Origin: a virus
Direction: 5' to 3' (one strand)
Length of the DNA stretch: 37,185 bases
IMG/VR virus record: IMGVR_UViG_3300029267_001888
Coordinates: 1 to 37,185 of that record
This document shows, piece by piece, positions 13,445-21,723 of this stretch (positions within the stretch are counted from its first letter, which is position 1; each line of letters begins with the position of its first letter). Position numbers and translations under genes: made by a program. Under the pieces are notes generated by a model. That model was not told where the DNA came from. It saw only the letters and a list, made by a program, of their open reading frames with translations, and made no database searches.

Positions 13445-15511
13445 ATGGCAAAAAGCATAGATAATGCTATTGTTCGTGAATACGACGAATATTACAATGA
13501 CGCTTACTTAGCATGGAATCCCTTTTACCCACTTGCAGACAGAGACTTAAGGTTTTACTTGGGGGAGCAATGGGACGAGCAAGAAAGGCAAAAGCTTTTT
13601 GAAGAAGGCAGAAATGCTTATTCATTTAATTTAATACGAAAGAACATAAATCTTCTCACGGGATATCAACGAAAACACAGGCTAAGCTCTATAGTCTCTC
13701 CTACAGAAAGCTCTGATCAAGAGGCCGCAGACCAACTGTCTCAATTACTTCTTTATGCTTTAAATCATGGAGAAGGGTACAAGTTCATTTCTGAATCCTT
13801 CGGTGGTGCATTAAAGACAGGTTTTAATTTACTTAACATCTGGATGGATTATAGAGATGATCCTATAAATGGAGATATTAGATTTGGTAGAGAGCCATAT
13901 AACGGGTTTATTGTTGATCCATACTTCACTCAACTAGACTTCTCTGACTGTTCTTACGTTATAAAGAGAAAATATTTATCTCCCGCTCAAGCGGCATCCT
14001 TATTACCAGGTCAGGAAAAGGATGTTTATTCATTAGCAACTCAGGGCTGGTCCAGAGACGATAAATTTACCTGGTTACCATATCAGACACAACCTAACGG
14101 TCAACCTTTTATTGCCTATAATGAGTTTTATAAGCAGGGATGGGAGGATGTAGACGTAATCGTAGACAATGAAACCGGTGAATTCACCGAATGGGAGGGC
14201 GACAAGGACGGTCTTAATCTTTTCTTAAAGAACTATCCCCAATTAGAGGTTATAAAACGCCCTAAAAAGTATGTTGATTGTCATATCATATTAAATGATC
14301 ACTATGTAAGGACCGAAAGAAACCAATATGGCTTAAATGAATACCCATTTGTGCCTTTTGTAGGCATTTTTGAACCAGAATCTGAGCACTGGGGACTCAA
14401 AGTACAGTCCCTTACCAGATGCCAGATAGATCCGCAGAGAGAAGCAAATAGAAGACGCTCCCAGATGATAGATATTCTGGATTCAAGCATTAATTCTGGA
14501 TGGATGGCCAAAAAATCATCTGTTATTAATCCAAGATCCCTATTTCAGACATCGCAAGGGAAGGTTATTTGGAAGGAAGAGGATACCCAGCCGGGTGATA
14601 TAGAAAAGATACAACCTTCTCAGATACCGCAAGGAATGTTTGAGCTCCAAAAGCAGTTTGACCAGGACATCATGACTATAGCAGGCGTTAACGATGCCGC
14701 ATTTGGAATGACAGAGAATGCTCAAGAGTCGGGTATTATGATGATGCTTAGACAGGGCGCCTCGATCATAAATCTACAAGATCTCTTCGATAATCTTAGA
14801 TATGCGCAAAAATTGATCTCTAAAAAAGCTTTGAAGATGATCCAGACATGGAAGCCCGAGAAGGTTGAAAGGATTATCAATCAAAAACCATCACAGCAAT
14901 TCTATAACAGCGACTTTATTAAATATGACATTTCCATACAGGAAGGAGTTTTAACGGATGATCAGAGGCAGATATATTTTAGACAGTTGGTTGAACTGCA
15001 GCAATTAGGAGTTCCAGTAACAGGTGAGATGCTTGCAGATGCAGCACCACTACAAGGCAAGACTGAATATAACAAACAGATTAAAGAGACAGAGAAAAAG
15101 CAAGCTGAGCAGATGCAGCAACAGACACAGACACAGCAGCAGATACTGAACTCTCAGCTAGAATTAAATAAATCAAATTCAATCAAAAATATAGCAGCTG
15201 CTAAAGAAGACTTCACTAGAGCTTCCGCTAACATGGGACTCTTAGACGAACGCACCTCGGAGTCGATACAAAATCGTTCTCAAGCTTCGTTAGATAGAGC
15301 TAAAACAATGAAAGAATTGGAAGAGATGGACGATAACAGAATATTGAGATTAATGCAAATCGTTCAAACGATGGACGCTATGAATAAGGTAAAAGAGGAT
15401 CAGAATAAAATAGAGGATGTGTCTATTGCAGCGGGATCTGAAAAGATGAACGCAGCCTTTCCTCAACAACAAGCTACAATGGAGCCAGCAGCAGCTCCAA
15501 GTGGAATTTAA
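13445..15511 (+). CDS. Portal protein (P22-like)
   Basis: 688 residues, close to the P22 portal length. The N-terminal part has the family pattern LAWNPFYPLADRDLRFYLG, EGRNAYSFNLIRKNINLLTGYQRKHR and QLLLYAL; the middle has REPYNGFIVDPYF and the late region IAGVNDAAFGM with GIMMMLRQGA. The C-terminal 170 residues are helical and Gln-rich (EQMQQQTQTQQQ), the barrel/crown region. Forms the dodecameric ring at the head vertex through which DNA enters. Its long leader carries a GAACCAC element and CGTGAGG ribosome site. Confidence 0.88.
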   Translation: MAKSIDNAIVREYDEYYNDAYLAWNPFYPLADRDLRFYLGEQWDEQERQKLFEEGRNAYSFNLIRKNINLLTGYQRKHRLSSIVSPTESSDQEAADQLSQLLLYALNHGEGYKFISESFGGALKTGFNLLNIWMDYRDDPINGDIRFGREPYNGFIVDPYFTQLDFSDCSYVIKRKYLSPAQAASLLPGQEKDVYSLATQGWSRDDKFTWLPYQTQPNGQPFIAYNEFYKQGWEDVDVIVDNETGEFTEWEGDKDGLNLFLKNYPQLEVIKRPKKYVDCHIILNDHYVRTERNQYGLNEYPFVPFVGIFEPESEHWGLKVQSLTRCQIDPQREANRRRSQMIDILDSSINSGWMAKKSSVINPRSLFQTSQGKVIWKEEDTQPGDIEKIQPSQIPQGMFELQKQFDQDIMTIAGVNDAAFGMTENAQESGIMMMLRQGASIINLQDLFDNLRYAQKLISKKALKMIQTWKPEKVERIINQKPSQQFYNSDFIKYDISIQEGVLTDDQRQIYFRQLVELQQLGVPVTGEMLADAAPLQGKTEYNKQIKETEKKQAEQMQQQTQTQQQILNSQLELNKSNSIKNIAAAKEDFTRASANMGLLDERTSESIQNRSQASLDRAKTMKELEEMDDNRILRLMQIVQTMDAMNKVKEDQNKIEDVSIAAGSEKMNAAFPQQQATMEPAAAPSGI

Positions 15512-15532
15512 CAATAAACCTCGGAGGTTTAA

Positions 15533-15742
15533 ATGGATTATATGGACAAGATGCAAAAAAAGATGGGATCTAAGCCAAATTACGGCAAAGGATTCGATCT
15601 TAAAGACAATACACAAGCAAGTCCTGTAAAAGACATTAATACAATGTCACAAAAATATGATATGGGACGATGCAAATATTATACTGACGGCACCAAGGGC
15701 TACCCAGCTCAAGCTGTTCAGGGTGATAAATACGGATATTAA
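15533..15742 (+). CDS. Small hypothetical virion-region protein
   Basis: 69 residues, basic and Gly/Tyr-rich C-terminus (GRCKYYTDGTKGYPAQAVQGDKYGY). Strong CGGAGG ribosome site. Sits between portal and scaffold; a small head accessory protein is possible but not recognised. Confidence 0.65.
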   Translation: MDYMDKMQKKMGSKPNYGKGFDLKDNTQASPVKDINTMSQKYDMGRCKYYTDGTKGYPAQAVQGDKYGY

Positions 15743-15754
15743 GGAGACAAACTT

Positions 15755-16126
15755 ATGGTTCAGGAGACTGGAGAAACCCGCAACGCAATTATTGAAGACG
15801 ATAATAAAGAAATACAAGCAATTGTAGCTGCTAATAAGGACAAACTTGATCTTTATTGGATTGTTGTATTTGCAAAACCGTCCAAAGTTGCCGTAGATGG
15901 GAAACCCACCTTGATAAAACATATAAAGGCTTACACAACTAAACCGCCGCCACAAGTAGGGATGATTGTAGGAGAAGTTGACAACCATTTAGGAACTATT
16001 AAATGGGATATCAATATGCCTCAAAAACCCTTCGATTTTGACGCGCTGCAGTTAGTAGGAGCTAAGTCCTGTGATGAAGTAGTCGTAGAAACTACAACTC
16101 TACCAGGGGCTTATATAACAAAATAG
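15755..16126 (+). CDS. Hypothetical head-region protein
   Basis: 123 residues, beta-rich (LYWIVVFAKPSKVAVDGKPTL, YTTKPPPQVGMIVGEVDNHLG). AAGGAG upstream. Position between portal and scaffold is typical of small structural or chaperone genes. Not recognised. Confidence 0.65.
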   Translation: MVQETGETRNAIIEDDNKEIQAIVAANKDKLDLYWIVVFAKPSKVAVDGKPTLIKHIKAYTTKPPPQVGMIVGEVDNHLGTIKWDINMPQKPFDFDALQLVGAKSCDEVVVETTTLPGAYITK

Positions 16127-16150
16127 TGCCGCCGACGCTGGCTAACCACC

Positions 16151-16171
16151 CTGAGAACCACCAGGAGTCAG
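16151..16171 (+). ncRNA. GAACCAC leader RNA element, copy 5 (scaffold gene)
   Basis: CTGA/TCAG closes a short hairpin (16151-16154 with 16168-16171) holding GAACCAC (16155-16161) in its loop; another AACCACC lies just upstream at 16144-16150. Further down, TACGTGATG at 16197 echoes the CGTGAGG motif. The stem is only 4 bp, so this copy is weaker. Confidence 0.4.
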
Positions 16172-16198
16172 AACGGGCGATAAATTTAGGAGCTATAC

Positions 16199-16882
16199 GT
16201 GATGATAGAAGAAAATAACGTTTCGGGCGATCAAAACTTGGAAGCCGCCGTTCCACCATCTATTGAAACTAATCAAGTTCAACCAGAGCAGGCAGAAGGT
16301 AATGAAGCTCAACAAGAGCAGAATGTACCGCTTTCAGCACTGCAATCTGAACGAGCGAAAAGACAGCAGATGGAAGATGAACTTCGAATGATAAAGGACC
16401 ATTTAGCCCTTTCTCAGGTGAATCAATCGCAACCTACTCAAAAACAAAAAGATGATTTTGAAGGACTAGATGATGGAGATGTGATGACGGTAGGAGAGTT
16501 TAAAAAACTAACCTCTGGCATGGCAAATAAATTCAACATGACGATTGAAGAGCTGAAGATGGCTCAAAAAAATCCTGACTATCAAGAAGTAATCACAAAA
16601 TATTTACCCGATGTATTGAAAAAAAACCCAGGGTTAAAACAAACCCTGCAAAAAACTCAGGATTATGAACTTGCGTATTACTTGGCTAAAAATTCGGACG
16701 AATTTCGAGGTGAGAATAAAAGAAGTAAGAGATCAGCTGATGCACAACGCATAGTTGAGAACTCGCAGAAGGCGGGTAATTTATCGAGCATGGGCTCTAC
16801 TTCTCCTATCTCTCAAGCCAAAAGATATAAAGACATGAGTGATTCTGATTTTATGCAGGAAGTTAGACGTAACCTTGGATAA
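16199..16882 (+). CDS. Head scaffolding protein
   Basis: 227 residues, acidic and helical, Gln-rich N-terminal half (NQVQPEQAEGNEAQQEQN), central coiled coil (LQSERAKRQQMEDELRMIKDHL), C-terminal basic helix (AKRYKDMSDSDFMQEVRRNLG). Composition and position immediately before the major capsid gene are those of a scaffold. GTG 16199 (6 bases after AGGAG) or ATG 16202 may be the start. Confidence 0.75.
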   Translation: MMIEENNVSGDQNLEAAVPPSIETNQVQPEQAEGNEAQQEQNVPLSALQSERAKRQQMEDELRMIKDHLALSQVNQSQPTQKQKDDFEGLDDGDVMTVGEFKKLTSGMANKFNMTIEELKMAQKNPDYQEVITKYLPDVLKKNPGLKQTLQKTQDYELAYYLAKNSDEFRGENKRSKRSADAQRIVENSQKAGNLSSMGSTSPISQAKRYKDMSDSDFMQEVRRNLG

Positions 16883-16901
16883 ATAAACTTAGGAGTTTCA
16901 T

Positions 16902-19237
16902 ATGACTATGACCACAACAGCAGTGCTACCTCCAGCAGTTCGGGAATACTATGATCGCTTATTGTTGATAACAGCGTATCCAACGCTTATTCATACAAAA
17001 TTCGCTTAACCTGAACATTGTAGAATGTTAAAATGGGCGAAGTAAAATGATTTCGAATTCGGGGAAACTCCGCAAAGGACAATCCCGAGCCAAGCCGCAA
17101 AGGAAGGTGTAACGACTATGTTTAGTAATAAACTAGAATTTAAAGGAGCAGTAATTGGAATGTTATTAGGCGATGCCTGTATTCCCAAAGTACAACGTGG
17201 ACTAAACGCATCTTTGAGAATTGGGCATAGCATAAAGCAGAAAGATTATCTAATGCATAAAAAGAAAATCTTATCAATGCTTACAGAATGTAGGGTGTAT
17301 GAGCCAAACATTATTGTAAAAGATAAAGAGTATCAAACTATAACATTAGATACAAGAACACATCCATTTTATACTAAGCTTCGAGAGCATTTTTACCATG
17401 ATGGAAGAAAGACTATAGATGAGCATGTCTTAAAGTGTCTTACTCCTCATGGACTGGCTTTATGGTACCAAGATGATGGATGTTTAACAAATCATGAAGA
17501 TTTTTTAACACCATTTCTTTGTACGCATGGATTTAACAAAGTTGAAGTTGAAATGTTAGCAAGAATGCTACAGAAAAAATTTGGCCTTCAATGGAAATTA
17601 AGAAAAGATAAGCAATATTATGCTCTTAGACTTAGAAGAATGGATAGACAGCCTTTCTTTGATTTAATAGCTCCATATATTCATGAAAGCATGAAGTATA
17701 AAATGAGGTCAGATGGTAAAGAATCCATTTTTAAAGACCATATTATACTCAAGTGTAAACAATGTAATAATGATTTCGAAGTGCCTTATAAGTCTCGAAA
17801 TCGCAAATATTGTTCATGTCTATGTTATCATAATTCTAGAAGTGAAAAACGAGAGAAATCACAGAGTTAGACTCTGAACATATAGTCTCCTCTGTATAGC
17901 AATATGCAGTACCTATAGAAATATAGAGTAATAAGATCTAGCAGAGACGTATTCTTCCCGAAAAAAATGGAGATACCATTGTATTTAGAAGATACTCAAA
18001 ACTTGACACAGTACCTATTCCTTTAGTGGATGGACGTACTCCTCCTGGAGCACCTCTTTCAGCTACTGATATCAAGGCTAGAGTAACTTTTTATGGTAAT
18101 TTCGTAACAATAACAAACCAAGTTCAGCTAACAGTTGAGGACAGGGTTAACATACGGGCCCTGTATAAATTTCCATTAATTGACATGGACACCTACGTTA
18201 CACAGGAAGCTGCGTAATATGGCAACATGGGCGAAGGTTATTTAAAGACCACGCTAAACGACTAAACATGGAAACCCGAAAGGGATGCGATAGTCTGAAC
18301 TCTTCTGTAAAGGAAGAGAGAGAAATCCGAAGAGTTTTCTCCGCCATAGAAATATGGTCAGTAGGCATAGCTAAGCCGAAAGTAACAGATTGCTTAAACG
18401 AGAGTGCAAGATTGCTTTCTCAGAATTTAGCTCAAACTATGGACGAAGTTACAAGAGATGTACTAGCGAGTACAAGTTCAGTTCTACAATGTTCTAACGG
18501 CATTAATGGTAATACACCAACAGAACTGACAAAGGCTGATATTGACGCAGCAGTTAAGACATTACTTGGAAATGATGCTGAGATGATCAGTGAGGTTGTA
18601 ACTGGCGTTAATGCGTTTGCGACAAGCCCGGTTCGACCGGCATTCTGGGGATTCTTGGATACAGATCTTTTAGATGATCTAGAGGCTGTAGCTAACTTTG
18701 TCAACTCTAGTAACTATGCTTCACAGCAGACAGTGCTAGATGCGGAATGGGGTTCTACAGGGAACGTAAGATGGCTTTATACTAGCGTTGGAAGCGTTTC
18801 TAGCGCAACACCAGCAGTATACAACAACATTATTGTTGGTAAAGAAGCTTATGCTGTAGTTCATCTTAAGTCTGAAACTGGTGATTTCTATGTAGAGCCA
18901 CTAGGATCAGGAGGATCAGCAGATCCGCTACATCAAAGAGGATCAGTGGGTAAAATGTCAGCTCACTTTAAACTAAACCTGATTGACTTGGAAGCCTACG
19001 GCGAAAGCTATGGTGACAGGGGCGAACCCAATTGGGACGCTGAACGACTAAGTGGTTTAGCTGCGTAAAGCAGAAGCGATAGTCTGGACTTGCTTGTAAA
19101 GAGCAAGAGGAGAGATCGAAGAATCTTTCCCGCCTCAATTGGGGTCATAAAAGTAACAGAAATAGTGGCAACATCCATTTGTAGCAAGAATACTAAATGA
19201 TGCATTTATGCTTAATTTAATGGCAACACATAGCTAA
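16902..19237 (+). CDS. Major capsid protein (N4-gp56 family), split by three group I introns
   Basis: Exons 16902-17006, 17942-18147, 18393-18951 and 19166-19237 join into 942 bases, 313 residues. The fused protein shows the N4-gp56 capsid pattern in order: LPPAVREYYDRLLL, TKFA|QRRILPEKNGDTIVFRRY, TVPIPLVDGRTPPG, FYGNFVTITNQVQLTVEDRV|LNESARLL, AQTMDEVTRDVLAS, GKEAYAVV, LHQRGSVG|WQHPFVARILNDAFM. Bars mark the junctions, all in strongly conserved places. Without splicing, translation stops at once after residue 35, because intron 1 begins with TAA in frame. Each 5' exon end is U, pairs with an internal guide, and each intron ends in G. AGGAG precedes ATG 16902. Independent ORFs at 18026-18217 and 18268-19068 are exon plus intron read-through, not genes. 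Joins were deduced by reading, not by RNA data. Confidence 0.9.
17007..17941 (+). ncRNA. Group I intron 1 in the major capsid gene
   Basis: 935 bases. P1: exon TTCGCT (17001-17006) pairs with the internal guide GGCGAA (17036-17041), ending in the required U-G pair. The conserved core is clear: GGGGAAACTCC, AATCCCGAGCCAAGCC (about 17061-17096), then ACGACTAT (17112-17119) whose GACTAT pairs with ATAGTC (17882-17887) as P7. The last intron base is G. The homing endonuclease occupies the region between the two P7 strands (P8 side). The first three bases are an in-frame TAA. Confidence 0.9.
17118..17870 (+). CDS. LAGLIDADG homing endonuclease (intron-encoded)
   Basis: 250 residues. Two LAGLIDADG-type helices: IGMLLGDACI near residues 13-22 and LALWYQDDGCL near 112-122, each ending in the metal-binding acid. 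This spacing fits a two-motif monomer such as the LAGLIDADG_2 group. The C-terminus carries a four-cysteine finger (CKQCNNDFEV..., then YCSCLCY), probably for DNA recognition. It should cut intronless copies of the capsid gene near the exon 1/2 junction to spread intron 1. The ATG lies within the intron's P7 strand, so translation and RNA folding compete. AAGGAAGG lies 10-15 bases upstream. Confidence 0.88.
   Translation: MFSNKLEFKGAVIGMLLGDACIPKVQRGLNASLRIGHSIKQKDYLMHKKKILSMLTECRVYEPNIIVKDKEYQTITLDTRTHPFYTKLREHFYHDGRKTIDEHVLKCLTPHGLALWYQDDGCLTNHEDFLTPFLCTHGFNKVEVEMLARMLQKKFGLQWKLRKDKQYYALRLRRMDRQPFFDLIAPYIHESMKYKMRSDGKESIFKDHIILKCKQCNNDFEVPYKSRNRKYCSCLCYHNSRSEKREKSQS
18148..18392 (+). ncRNA. 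Group I intron 2 in the major capsid gene
   Basis: 245 bases, no endonuclease. P1: exon ACAGGGT (18141-18147) pairs with GCCCTGT (18158-18164), with the terminal U-G wobble. Core: AACGACTA with GACTA at 18260-18264 pairing TAGTC at 18291-18295 (P7), followed by TGAAC. It splits a codon after its second base (GT|C, Val), and the last intron base is G. Joining gives the family sequence EDRV-LNE; no other G-ended acceptor nearby keeps the frame. Confidence 0.87.
18952..19165 (+). ncRNA. Group I intron 3 in the major capsid gene
   Basis: 214 bases, no endonuclease. P1: exon AGTGGGT (18945-18951) pairs with GCTCACT (18961-18967). Immediately upstream, TGTCA (18956-18960) pairs with exon 4 TGGCA (19166-19170) as P10, which fixes the 3' site. 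Core: GAACGACTA with GACTA at 19046-19050 and TAGTC at 19080-19084 (P7). The last base is G. Core sequence is close to intron 2, suggesting common origin. Confidence 0.88.
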
Positions 19238-19249
19238 TAGGAGGAAAAC

Positions 19250-19843
19250 ATGTCACAGATGAGAGTAATCGGATGGACAAATCCTGCAGCTGCGGTTGTT
19301 AGGAACCAATCCATAGGCTTTACAGTAAGCCAAATTACTGTAACTAACGTAACAGATGGAGCTCAGTATTATTGGGATTCATCAATGGCTGCTGCATCTT
19401 ATTTAACAGTAGATACAGGAGCGGTTACGCTTACTAATGGTTTTACACCACTAGCACAATCAACAGCAGTTGGAGCTACTATCAGTGGCTTCACAAATGC
19501 TAATCCGGGGGTTTTGACTGTTAATGATACAGGAGTTTTTGGATTTGCAGCTGGTGATACAGTAAAGGTATCTGAACTTGCAGACGACGGAACAGCTACA
19601 AGCTTAAATGGATCGTTTACTGTTGCTTCTATTACCGCTACTACCATCACTTTGGTAGAAGATACTACTGCATATAGCGTGTATGTATCTGGTGGTAAAG
19701 TTGTAAGAGTATCTGATACAAATGGAACAGCAATACCAATAGAAAACCAAGCTATCCGAGGAGTTACTTTAGGAACAGGCGTTGTTGGCGGAAACAATGA
19801 CGTTATGACTGCAGTAATCCACGGAGAGAACGTAGTAGTGTAG
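19250..19843 (+). CDS. Capsid-associated/decoration-like protein with FCCH-type domain
   Basis: 197 residues, beta-rich, AGGAGG upstream. The middle (ISGFTNANPGVLTVNDTGVFGFAAGDTVKVSEL, ...LNGSFTVASITATTITL, YSVYVSGGKVV) is a copy of the small beta domain seen in many phage proteins and often labelled ubiquitin-activating E1 FCCH-like. Further copies occur in the proteins at 21724 and 34129. Directly after the capsid gene, the usual place for decoration or head-fibre proteins. Role by position. Confidence 0.6.
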   Translation: MSQMRVIGWTNPAAAVVRNQSIGFTVSQITVTNVTDGAQYYWDSSMAAASYLTVDTGAVTLTNGFTPLAQSTAVGATISGFTNANPGVLTVNDTGVFGFAAGDTVKVSELADDGTATSLNGSFTVASITATTITLVEDTTAYSVYVSGGKVVRVSDTNGTAIPIENQAIRGVTLGTGVVGGNNDVMTAVIHGENVVV

Positions 19844-19855
19844 TTTAATAGCTAC

Positions 19856-19911
19856 AAAAAGGAACCACAAGGGCTGGAGACTTAGTTTCTCCTCCCTTTT
19901 TTAACGTGAGG
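19856..19911 (+). ncRNA. GAACCAC leader RNA element, copy 6, overlapping a terminator hairpin
   Basis: Outer stem AAAAAGG (19856-19862)/CCTTTTT (19895-19901), unpaired AACCAC (completing GAACCAC from 19862), inner hairpin GGAGA (19876-19880)/TCTCC (19888-19892), then AACGTGAGG (19903-19911) five bases before ATG 19917. An alternative pairing AAGGG/CCCTT with the same inner hairpin and trailing T run resembles a Rho-independent terminator, so the element may work as an attenuator between capsid and downstream genes. Confidence 0.6.
19869..19902 (+). terminator. Terminator-like hairpin downstream of the capsid operon
   Basis: AAGGG-CT-GGAGA, loop CTTAGTT, TCTCC-T-CCCTT followed by further T residues. 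It overlaps the GAACCAC leader element, and the next gene starts only 15 bases later, so partial termination is more likely than complete. Confidence 0.5.
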
Positions 19912-19916
19912 TAGAT

Positions 19917-20276
19917 ATGAATCAAGAAAAACATCAAAAGATTAAGTTAGATGAGCTTCAAAAGTTACCTATTATTGGTAGGCAGCCCGAGAGTGAAAAG
20001 GAAGAGAACTTCCTTCGCGAAATCTGCGAATTTGAGTTTATGAATATAGAAGAACCAGGACTTTGTCATAGATTTCCTTATGGAAATGCTAAAAAAAACC
20101 ACAATTTTACGCTAATGCACGGAGGAAAGTACAAACTTCCTAGATTTATAGCTGGGTGGATAGAGTCAAGGACAACTCCACTTTGGGACTGGCGTCCTAA
20201 TAGTGAAGGAGGACTGAGCAAAAAACTGATCGGTCAAAACCCAAGATTTCAAATGAGACAGACATTCGGAGGATAA
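19917..20276 (+). CDS. Hypothetical protein between capsid and adaptor genes
   Basis: 119 residues; acidic helical N-terminus, then a Cys/His/Trp-containing region (FEFMNIEEPGLCHRFPYGNAKKNHNFTLMHGGKYKLPRFIAGWIESR). Leader has a GAACCAC element and CGTGAGG ribosome site. Its stop is immediately followed by the adaptor ATG. Not recognised; head completion or connector accessory by position. Confidence 0.65.
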   Translation: MNQEKHQKIKLDELQKLPIIGRQPESEKEENFLREICEFEFMNIEEPGLCHRFPYGNAKKNHNFTLMHGGKYKLPRFIAGWIESRTTPLWDWRPNSEGGLSKKLIGQNPRFQMRQTFGG

Positions 20277-21170
20277 ATGGCTACGTGGACCAAAGCAGAT
20301 ATAATTCAAAAAATAAGACAGGTAACTGGAAGATTTAGCGAAGAAGATATGTCTAACGTTGAAATCAGCGATAGATTGAATAAATACTATCAATTACGAT
20401 TTCCAGCTGAAGTTAAGCTTGAGCAAAAACATACCTATTACGAGCTTAAAACAAGCGTAAATCAGGCTACATACGACGCCCCGGATGAGACATATACTAA
20501 CTTCGAACCACCGGCTACGGTTAATAATTTATCCATGCTATGGTACCAAGATTCAGCCAAATTTGAGAACGAAAATCCACTACAGTACAATTTCACAGAT
20601 CCATGGACGGGTGATGGAGCGACTGTTACTTTCACTACAACAGCACAAAGCTTTCCGATATACCCGTCTACTTTAACAATTACTGATAATACTGAGACGT
20701 TCGAGGATACTACAACTACCTGGACAGAGTCAGATGTAACAATAATTGGGTCGCTAGGAGGATCGGCGACTATTAATTATAGCACTGGTGCAGTGTCAGT
20801 AACATTCAACACGGCTCCGGATAACGGACAATTAATTTACCTAAACTATGTCCAATTTAAGGCTAACAGGCCCGAATCGATATTATACTTTAATAATCAA
20901 TTCGAACTCTTTCCCGTACCTGACCAACTGTATATAATCAAAATGAGGGCATATCAAGTTGTAACAGCTCTTACAAATTCTACTGATACTCCAGAACTGA
21001 ATGAATGGGGGCCTTGTTTAGCCTATGGAACAAGTTTAGGTATCTTTGCAGATTACGGTGAAAATGACGCATATGCTGAGACTACGGCACTGCATAAAGA
21101 GCAGATTTCGTTAATTTTAACAAGAACAGAACAAGATTTATTAAATACCAGGGCTATGCCCAATTTTTAA
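20277..21170 (+). CDS. Head-tail adaptor-like protein
   Basis: 297 residues. The N-terminus (TKADIIQKIRQVTGRFSEEDMSNVEISDRLNKYYQLRFP) and C-terminal helix (GPCLAYGTSLGIFADYGENDAY, RTEQDLLNTRAMPNF) match proteins that follow the capsid in podoviruses and form the connector ring below the portal. A beta-rich insertion lies at about residues 105-185 (DGATVTFTTTAQSFPIYPSTLTI...). Placement by pattern and gene order. Confidence 0.65.
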   Translation: MATWTKADIIQKIRQVTGRFSEEDMSNVEISDRLNKYYQLRFPAEVKLEQKHTYYELKTSVNQATYDAPDETYTNFEPPATVNNLSMLWYQDSAKFENENPLQYNFTDPWTGDGATVTFTTTAQSFPIYPSTLTITDNTETFEDTTTTWTESDVTIIGSLGGSATINYSTGAVSVTFNTAPDNGQLIYLNYVQFKANRPESILYFNNQFELFPVPDQLYIIKMRAYQVVTALTNSTDTPELNEWGPCLAYGTSLGIFADYGENDAYAETTALHKEQISLILTRTEQDLLNTRAMPNF

Positions 21171-21177
21171 GGAGTAA

Positions 21178-21714
21178 ATGATGTGTGCTTGGGATAAGAG
21201 TAAACCAACTAATTCTGAGAAGATAAGAGAATTAGGTGAGGTTATAAGACCAAACTGGGATGCAATTGAATCTGCTGATTCTACATTTAAACCTGAGGCT
21301 TTGAATTTAGCTGATAGAACGCCACTGGGGGTAGCGAATGATCCGACTGTACTGGCAAGTACGGTAATAACTTATTCAAAACAGGACGGAGCAGGAGCGC
21401 CACAATTATATGCAATTGATCCTTCATCGAATGTAATCCAGTTAACTGCTGGAGCACCAACGGCTGCTGCTTCAGGCTCGTCTAATCTTCCTGGAGGAGT
21501 TATTATAAAGTGGGGATCCGGAGCAGCAACTAGTGTAGCTGGTGGAGCTACTATAAATTTTGCATCGGCTTTCCCGAATAATTGTTGGCATGTAGTGGTA
21601 ACTCCATTTGATCCCAATGCAAATTATGCAAGTGTAGTAAGCAAGAATGTAAATAGTTTTAATGTCAGATCAAACAATGCGGTAACAGTAAGTTATATAG
21701 CAATAGGCAACTAA
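21178..21714 (+). CDS. Tail protein with gp53-like fibre C-terminal domain
   Basis: 178 residues; ATG 21178 or 21181 after AAGGAG. N-terminal helical part (KPTNSEKIRELGEVIRPNWDAIESAD) is of the kind that anchors proteins to the virion. The C-terminal domain (GGVIIKWGSGAATSVAGGATINFASAFPNNCWHVVVTPFD... VSYIAIGN) is the common phage fibre-tip fold with an F---F-----V--T pattern. Probably a short fibre or decoration linked to the tail. Confidence 0.65.
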   Translation: MMCAWDKSKPTNSEKIRELGEVIRPNWDAIESADSTFKPEALNLADRTPLGVANDPTVLASTVITYSKQDGAGAPQLYAIDPSSNVIQLTAGAPTAAASGSSNLPGGVIIKWGSGAATSVAGGATINFASAFPNNCWHVVVTPFDPNANYASVVSKNVNSFNVRSNNAVTVSYIAIGN

Positions 21715-21723
21715 GAGGATATA

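Noticed and set aside
18026-18217. Separate 63-residue gene
   Set aside because: It is exon 2 of the capsid gene running on into intron 2; the GTG start is an internal valine codon.
18268-19068. Separate 266-residue gene
   Set aside because: It begins inside intron 2, covers exon 3 and ends inside intron 3; only the exon part matches the capsid family.
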